Shown in pieces: positions 46,762-51,265 of a stretch of 51,265 nt of DNA (its first letter is position 1; the number at the start of each line of letters is the position of its first letter). A program made the translations under genes and the position numbers. The stretch comes from Scatavimonas merdigallinarum. Its GTDB lineage: Bacteria > Bacillota > Clostridia > Oscillospirales > Acutalibacteraceae. The stretch is from contig DVFW01000002.1 of the NCBI GenBank assembly GCA_018713055.1, forward strand, positions 1 to 51,265, in the 5' to 3' direction. Under the pieces are notes generated by a model. It saw only the letters and a list, made by a program, of their open reading frames with translations, had not been told where the DNA came from and made no database searches.

Positions 46762-48009
46762 ATGGAGCTTTATTTACTGGTGTGCGCAGCTGTGTCGGGC
46801 ATTTTATCCGTTGTGCTTTTGGCAGTTTTGCTGGTCAGGCAGGCACACAGAAAAAACGGTGTGCTGCCGCAGACGCTTATACAGGAGCTGCAGCACGGCA
46901 ATAGCCTTTTGCGGCAGGAGCTTTTATCAGTTATGCAGAATTCTGTAATCCATTTGGGCGATATGCTGTCGGAAAGCCAGCGTGCGTCTGGCGAACATCA
47001 GGCGCAGCGGCTTACACAGTTAGAATCCCGCCTTGGAACTTTTTCACTGGAAAATGCGCAAAAGCTGGAACTAATCCGCGACACGGTGGAAAAGCGGCTG
47101 GCCTATATACAGGAGGACAACGCAAGGCAGCTGGAAAAAATGCGGACAACGGTTGATGAAAAGCTGCAGAAAACGCTGGAAGAAAAAATGAACCGTTCGT
47201 TTGCAATTGTCGGTGAAAGGCTGGAGCAGGTATATAAAGGCCTGGGGGAGATGCAAAGCCTTGCATCCGGCGTGGGCGATCTGAAAAAAGTTCTTTCCAA
47301 TGTAAAAACAAGAGGGATTTTAGGCGAAATCCAGCTGGAAGCCATCTTAAAAGAGATTCTTGCACCACAGCAGTATGAAAAAAACGTGGTTACAAAGAAG
47401 GGTAGCAAAAATTATGTGGAATTTGCAGTAAGGCTGCCGGCGCAGGACGACGGGGTAATCTACCTTCCTGTGGATTCCAAATTTCCCGGCGATGTATATA
47501 CAGCCCTTACCAGCGCTTATGAGCAGGGAAGCAAGCAGGCCGTGCAGGAAGCGGCGAAGGTCCTGCTTGCAACGCTTAAGGCGGAGGCTAGGGATATACG
47601 CGATAAATATATAGATCCCCCCAATACAACGGAATTTGCTATTATGTTTCTGCCGTTTGAAGGCTTATACGCAGAGGCGGTTAACAGGGGGCTTGTCGAG
47701 GTGCTGCAGCGGGAATATAAGGTCAGCATTGCCGGCCCCAGCACAATGGCGGCGCTTTTAAACAGTATACAGATGGGTTTTAAAACGTTGGCGGTGCAAA
47801 AGCGCAGTGCAGAAGCCTTTCGCATTTTAGAGGAGGTTAAAACAGAGTTTGATAAATTTGCGCAGGGGCTGCTTTTAACGCAACAGCGGTTGGATCAGGC
47901 CAACAGTGAGCTTGACAGGCTGGTGGGCGTGCGTACGCGGCAGATTCAGAAAAGGCTTGCGGGTTTGTCTGTTTTTGACAATAAAGAAAATCCTGCGTTG
48001 CAGGAATAA
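46762..48009 (+). CDS. rmuC: DNA recombination protein RmuC
   Basis: A 415-residue protein. One membrane segment near the N-terminus (residues about 3-25) is followed by a long coiled coil (about 60-150) and the RmuC nuclease-like domain (about 160-390) with TRGILGEIQLEAILKEIL, YLPVDSKFPGDVY and NTTEFAIMFLPFEGLYAEAV. The family limits recombination at repeats in E. coli; its exact chemistry is not settled. ATG 46762 has CGGAGGCG upstream; the longer frame from 46699 lacks a site. It lies 73 bases before sigG. Confidence 0.95.
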   Translation: MELYLLVCAAVSGILSVVLLAVLLVRQAHRKNGVLPQTLIQELQHGNSLLRQELLSVMQNSVIHLGDMLSESQRASGEHQAQRLTQLESRLGTFSLENAQKLELIRDTVEKRLAYIQEDNARQLEKMRTTVDEKLQKTLEEKMNRSFAIVGERLEQVYKGLGEMQSLASGVGDLKKVLSNVKTRGILGEIQLEAILKEILAPQQYEKNVVTKKGSKNYVEFAVRLPAQDDGVIYLPVDSKFPGDVYTALTSAYEQGSKQAVQEAAKVLLATLKAEARDIRDKYIDPPNTTEFAIMFLPFEGLYAEAVNRGLVEVLQREYKVSIAGPSTMAALLNSIQMGFKTLAVQKRSAEAFRILEEVKTEFDKFAQGLLLTQQRLDQANSELDRLVGVRTRQIQKRLAGLSVFDNKENPALQE

Positions 48010-48082
48010 AACTATGTATGAACCCCCTTGGGGGCGGCAATACTTTTTATAAAAGTGACAGCCGCCACAAAGGGGGATTATT

Positions 48083-48865
48083 GTGCAATACAATAAAGTG
48101 GAGATATGCGGTGTAAATACTGCAAAGCTCAAAGTGCTCAAAGAATCAGAGAAGCGTGAACTTTTGGAAATTATAAAAAACGGAACGCCCAAGGAACGTG
48201 TGCAGGCGCGGGAAAAAATGATCAACGGCAATTTAAGGCTGGTCCTCAGTGTGATCCAGCGCTTTACAAACCGGGGGGAAAATCCGGACGACCTTTTTCA
48301 GGTGGGCTGTATTGGCCTGATTAAGGCAATTGACAATTTTGACTGCAGTCTGAAGGTGCGTTTTTCCACATATGGCGTACCGATGATTATCGGGGAAATA
48401 CGCCGATACCTGCGGGATAATAACTCCATACGGGTTAGCCGCAGCATGCGCGACACGGCCTATAAGGCTATGCAGATCAAAGAGCAGATGACCGCCCAAA
48501 ATAACCGGGAGCCCACGGTGGAGGAAATTGCAAAAGCGCTGGATATTCCTAAAGAAAACGTGGTGCTGGCGCTTGAAGCGATTGTAGAGCCGGTGTCTTT
48601 GTATGAACCGGTCTTTTCAGACGGGAGCGACACCATTTATGTTATGGACCAGGTCGGCGATAAAAACGACGACAAAAATTGGCTGGACGAAATTGCATTA
48701 AAAGAGGCGATTGCGTCGCTTTCCGCGCGGGAAAAAAAGATTTTATCGCTGCGTTTTTTTAAAGGGAAAACACAAATGGAGGTAGCTTCAGAAATTGGAA
48801 TATCCCAGGCGCAGGTATCGCGTATAGAGAAAGGTGCGTTGGAGCATATTAAAAAAGATATATAA
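48083..48865 (+). CDS. sigG: RNA polymerase forespore sigma factor sigma-G
   Basis: A 260-residue sigma-70-family factor. It has the sigma-G-specific N-terminus NKVEICGVNTAKL, region 2 (NPDDLFQVGCIGLIKAIDNFD, FSTYGVPMIIGEIRRYLRDN), region 3 and region 4 with TQMEVASEIGISQAQVSRIE. It directs late gene expression in the forespore. The GTG start has AAAGGGGG upstream. The gene is separate from the spoIIG operon that usually carries sigG; here rmuC is before it. Its presence, with yqfC, yqfD and ylbJ, shows that the organism forms endospores or descends from one that did. Confidence 0.95.
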   Translation: MQYNKVEICGVNTAKLKVLKESEKRELLEIIKNGTPKERVQAREKMINGNLRLVLSVIQRFTNRGENPDDLFQVGCIGLIKAIDNFDCSLKVRFSTYGVPMIIGEIRRYLRDNNSIRVSRSMRDTAYKAMQIKEQMTAQNNREPTVEEIAKALDIPKENVVLALEAIVEPVSLYEPVFSDGSDTIYVMDQVGDKNDDKNWLDEIALKEAIASLSAREKKILSLRFFKGKTQMEVASEIGISQAQVSRIEKGALEHIKKDI

Positions 48866-48872
48866 AAATATA

Positions 48873-48905
48873 AAAAGCCGGGTTTTCTTTAAAAATTCGG
48901 CTTTT
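48873..48905 (+). terminator. Intrinsic terminator after sigG
   Basis: AAAAGCCG (48873-48880) pairs with CGGCTTTT (48898-48905). The inner GGTTTT/AAAAAT part is weaker, and CCTTTTTC follows. Confidence 0.8.
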
Positions 48906-48996
48906 CCTTTTTCATATATTTACATTTTTACTTTCCTGTGTTAAAATTTTATAGCATTAAATGAATAGATTTTCCCCAAAAGAAAGAGGTGTGGTT

Positions 48997-49299
48997 ATGA
49001 ATTCGAAAATTAAAGACGACAGCGTAGATTTCCTGTTCCAGGCAATTCTTTCTCTGCAAAACATGGACGAATGTTACAGCTTTTTTGAAGATTTGTGTAC
49101 GGTACCGGAAATAAAAGCGATGTCGCAGCGTTTGCTTGTTGCCCGTATGCTTAGCGAAAAACGCGTATATAATGACATTGTGCATGAAACAGGCGCCAGC
49201 ACCGCGACAATCAGCCGCGTAAACCGTTCTCTGATTTATGGCTGCGACGGATACGATTTGGTTTTTAAGCGCATCAAGAACGGGGATTTCCGGCAGTGA
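48997..49299 (+). CDS. YerC/YecD family TrpR-related protein
   Basis: A 100-residue protein of the TrpR superfamily: FLFQAILSLQNMDECYSFFE, EIKAMSQRLLVARMLSE, and the helix-turn-helix YNDIVHETGASTATISRVNR. Members are small DNA-binding proteins; the role of YerC in Firmicutes is not established. ATG 48997 has AAAGAGGTG upstream; an in-frame ATG at 48961 lacks a site. Its stop overlaps the start of the methyltransferase (GTGA), so the two form a tight pair. Confidence 0.93.
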   Translation: MNSKIKDDSVDFLFQAILSLQNMDECYSFFEDLCTVPEIKAMSQRLLVARMLSEKRVYNDIVHETGASTATISRVNRSLIYGCDGYDLVFKRIKNGDFRQ

Positions 49300-50042
49300 G
49301 TGTAAAGTATACTGCGTTTGCACAGTTTTATGATGCATTGACACAAAATGTGAACTATAAAAAGCACGCGGCGTATCTCTGTGCGCTTTTGGAAAGGCTG
49401 GGCCACAAAAGCGGGCTTACGCTGGATCTTGCCTGTGGTACAGGGTCACTTACAATCGAGCTTTGCAAACTTGGATTCGATATATTCGGTATAGATGCAT
49501 CGCCCGACATGCTTATGCAGGCGCAGCAAAAAGCGTGTGCGCAGGCGCTTGATATTCTGTTTCTCTGTCAGAACATGCAAAGTATAGATTTGTATGGGAC
49601 AATCGACACCTGTTTTTGTACGCTGGACAGCATTAACCACCTGGCGGGCATACAAGAGGTGCAAAGAACATTTAACAGGGTGTCTTTATTTATGAATCCG
49701 GGCGGATATTTTATTTTTGACGTCAATACTGTTTTCAAGCACCAGCGCATATTGGCAAACCATACGTTTGTTTATGATGCGCCCGGCGTGTTTTGTGTCT
49801 GGCAGAATACATTGGACAACGACGGGAAGACCGTACATATTGCGCTTGATTTTTTTGCCCGCCGCGGCAGCTTGTACAGCCGCAGTAGCGAGTGCTTTTC
49901 CGAGCGCGCATATACGCGGGAGGAGCTTGAGAAAGCCCTTTTAACCGCCGGCTTTTCCGTTGAAAGCGTATATGGAGAACTGTCTTTTGTCCCGCCGGCT
50001 TCTGATTCACAGCGCAATATATTTATTGCACGTAAACAGTAA
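49296..50042 (+). CDS. Class I SAM-dependent methyltransferase
   Basis: A 248-residue methyltransferase. It has the SAM-binding motif I LTLDLACGTGSLTIEL (about residues 46-61), motif II with FGIDASPDMLMQAQ, and a post-motif CFCTLDSINHL. The N-terminus KYTAFAQFYDALTQNVNY is typical of a clostridial subgroup found beside yerC. The substrate is unknown. The GTG start overlaps the yerC stop codon. hslO follows after 43 bases. Confidence 0.9.
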   Translation: MSVKYTAFAQFYDALTQNVNYKKHAAYLCALLERLGHKSGLTLDLACGTGSLTIELCKLGFDIFGIDASPDMLMQAQQKACAQALDILFLCQNMQSIDLYGTIDTCFCTLDSINHLAGIQEVQRTFNRVSLFMNPGGYFIFDVNTVFKHQRILANHTFVYDAPGVFCVWQNTLDNDGKTVHIALDFFARRGSLYSRSSECFSERAYTREELEKALLTAGFSVESVYGELSFVPPASDSQRNIFIARKQ

Positions 50043-50085
50043 GGTAAGAATATACTGGGAATATGGAAAAAGGAATTTTGTGTTT

Positions 50086-50982
50086 ATGGAAAAGGATAAA
50101 ATCATTAGATGTATTACCTCTGACGGTACAATTATGGCCTCTGCGCTTGATTCGACCAATATTGTATATACAGCCCGAAAGCTGCACCGCACAAGCCAGG
50201 TTGCAACGGCGGCGCTGGGACGCCTGATCACAGCGGCGTCTGTTATGGGCGCGCAGCTCAAACAAAAAAAGGCGAGCATTACCCTGCGTGTAAACGGCGG
50301 CGGACCGCTTGGAGCAGTGATTGCCGTGGCGGACAGCAAAGGCAATTGCCGTGGATATGTGGAAAATCCGGCGTGTGAAACGCAATACTATCCAAATGGC
50401 AAAATCAACGTTGCGCAGGCCGTTGGGAAAAACGGCGTTTTAAATGTAATGCGCGATTATGGACAGGGCGATCCCTATATTGGGTATACTCCGCTGGTTA
50501 GTGGGGAAATCGCAGAAGATATTACGCAGTATTACGCTGCAAGCGAACAGATCCCCACGGTATGCGCGCTTGGCGTTTTACTTGACAAAGAAGACGGCAA
50601 TGTGCTGCTGGCGGGCGGCCTGCTGATTCAGCTGTTGCCGGCAGCGGACGACGATGTAATCACCAGGCTTGAGCAAAATATTGCAACGCTTGAACCCATG
50701 ACGACGCTCCTTGCAAAAGGGATGGATGCGCTTGCTATCTGCAAAACGGCACTTGCGGGGTTTGAAGTAGAGGTTTTGGACGAAATGCCGGTGGACTACG
50801 TCTGTACCTGCAGCAGGGAGAAGGTTGTAAATTCGATCCGTCTTTTAAGTGACGATGAAATACGCAGCCTGGCCGATGAAAAAGGGTACGCAAAAGCAAA
50901 CTGCCATTTTTGCAATAAAAATTATCGTTTTACCAAAGCGCAGCTTGAAGAGATTATACAAAACAAAAATCGAAAAATTTAA
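50086..50982 (+). CDS. hslO: Redox-regulated chaperone Hsp33
   Basis: A 298-residue holdase chaperone activated by oxidation. The N-terminal domain has IVYTARKLHRTSQVATAALG and LRVNGGGPLGAVIAVAD. The C-terminal zinc-binding redox switch has CTC and CHFC in the pattern C-x-C...C-x-x-C. The start is ATG 50086 with AAAAAGGA about 11 bases upstream; GTG 50080 is also possible. The frame upstream to 49960 runs through the methyltransferase gene and is not real. In an anaerobe it protects proteins on exposure to oxygen. Confidence 0.95.
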   Translation: MEKDKIIRCITSDGTIMASALDSTNIVYTARKLHRTSQVATAALGRLITAASVMGAQLKQKKASITLRVNGGGPLGAVIAVADSKGNCRGYVENPACETQYYPNGKINVAQAVGKNGVLNVMRDYGQGDPYIGYTPLVSGEIAEDITQYYAASEQIPTVCALGVLLDKEDGNVLLAGGLLIQLLPAADDDVITRLEQNIATLEPMTTLLAKGMDALAICKTALAGFEVEVLDEMPVDYVCTCSREKVVNSIRLLSDDEIRSLADEKGYAKANCHFCNKNYRFTKAQLEEIIQNKNRKI

Positions 50983-50991
50983 AAAAATATA

Positions 50992-51020
50992 TTGACATCC
51001 GCAGGTGAATATAGTATTAT
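50992..51020 (+). promoter_or_regulatory. Strong promoter of the tRNA cluster
   Basis: A perfect TTGACA (50992-50997), a 17-base spacer and TATTAT (51015-51020), with transcription starting about 35 bases before the first tRNA. Confidence 0.85.
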
Positions 51021-51063
51021 ATTAACCGTCGCTGATGACGCAAAGGTCATGGCGCAGGGTTGT

Positions 51064-51139
51064 GGGAGCATAGCTCAGCTGGGAGAGCATCTGCCTTACA
51101 AGCAGAGGGTCACAGGTTCGAGCCCTGTTGTTCCCACCA
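51064..51139 (+). tRNA. tRNA-Val (anticodon TAC), CCA encoded
   Basis: The 7-bp acceptor stem GGGAGCA/TGTTCCC, D arm with AGCTCAGCTGGGAGAGC, anticodon loop CTTACAA reading TAC, and T arm GGTTCGAGCC are all present. Discriminator A is followed by an encoded CCA. Confidence 0.97.
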
Positions 51140-51147
51140 TATATTTT

Positions 51148-51224
51148 GGCCCGGTAGTTCAGTTGGTTAGAACGCTAGCCTGTCACGCTAGAGGTCGACG
51201 GTTCGAACCCGTTCCGGGTCGCCA
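51148..51224 (+). tRNA. tRNA-Asp (anticodon GTC), CCA encoded
   Basis: The acceptor stem GGCCCGG pairs with CCGGGTC (one G-T pair). The anticodon loop CTGTCAC reads GTC and the T arm is GGTTCGAACC. Discriminator G is followed by CCA. It starts nine bases after tRNA-Val. Confidence 0.97.
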
Positions 51225-51229
51225 AATAT

Positions 51230-51265
<36 letters not shown>

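Overview
The window reads as a chromosome segment of a spore-forming, strictly anaerobic Gram-positive bacterium of the Clostridia. A gut member of the Ruminococcaceae/Oscillospiraceae is the best guess. Supporting signs are sigma-G, YqfC, YqfD and YlbJ (sporulation), indolepyruvate:ferredoxin oxidoreductase (ferredoxin metabolism), Rex with a clostridial-type operator, IspD/IspF, strong AGGAGG-type ribosome binding sites, frequent TTG and GTG starts, and a dockerin-bearing amylolytic enzyme with CBM26-like starch-binding modules, as in the Ruminococcus bromii type of amylosome. The taxonomic placement is inference from gene content only.

Layout. 1-635: palindromes and a small XRE regulator. 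636-4766 (minus): rex, icd and acn, with a Rex-like operator at the acn promoter. 4950-10612 (plus): a sodium:solute symporter, phenylacetate-CoA ligase and iorAB, an aryl-acid / aromatic amino acid module. 10664-17611: a secreted multidomain pullulanase/amylase with a dockerin, preceded by a perfect cre-like site, and a secreted non-catalytic starch-binding protein. 17724-23572: a compact peptide-modification cassette with a 44-residue precursor-like peptide, an attenuator hairpin, an HprK-like kinase, a PqqD-like protein, an S26-like peptidase, an ABC exporter and two tandem nucleotidyltransferase-fold proteins. 23606-25930: a serine hydrolase lipoprotein, ispD and ispF. 26165-28422: an AT-richer GntR(YtrA)-ABC module ending in a decayed response-regulator fragment. 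28658-33531: DD-carboxypeptidase, pgi, a small P-loop protein, a ZnuA-like lipoprotein and a DUF4358-like lipoprotein. 33699-38407: a MarR regulator and a heterodimeric ABC exporter. 38582-44084: a Na/Pi transporter, asnB, ylbJ, yqfC and yqfD. 44147-50982: thioredoxin, cyclophilin, S1 protein, rmuC, sigG, a YerC-like repressor, a methyltransferase and hslO. 50992-51265: a strong promoter and the start of a tRNA cluster (Val, Asp, Phe...).

How the parts work together. The acn-icd-rex block makes 2-oxoglutarate under NADH/NAD control. The starch genes encode surface or secreted starch capture and debranching, probably under catabolite control. The most unusual region is the 17.7-23.6 kb cassette. 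Its gene set (precursor, kinase, PqqD-like recognition protein, peptidase, exporter, two nucleotidyltransferases) looks like a ribosomally made, phosphorylated and/or nucleotidylated exported peptide. It contains no radical SAM enzyme, lanthionine synthetase, YcaO or lasso cyclase. I regard it as the best candidate for an undescribed system here.
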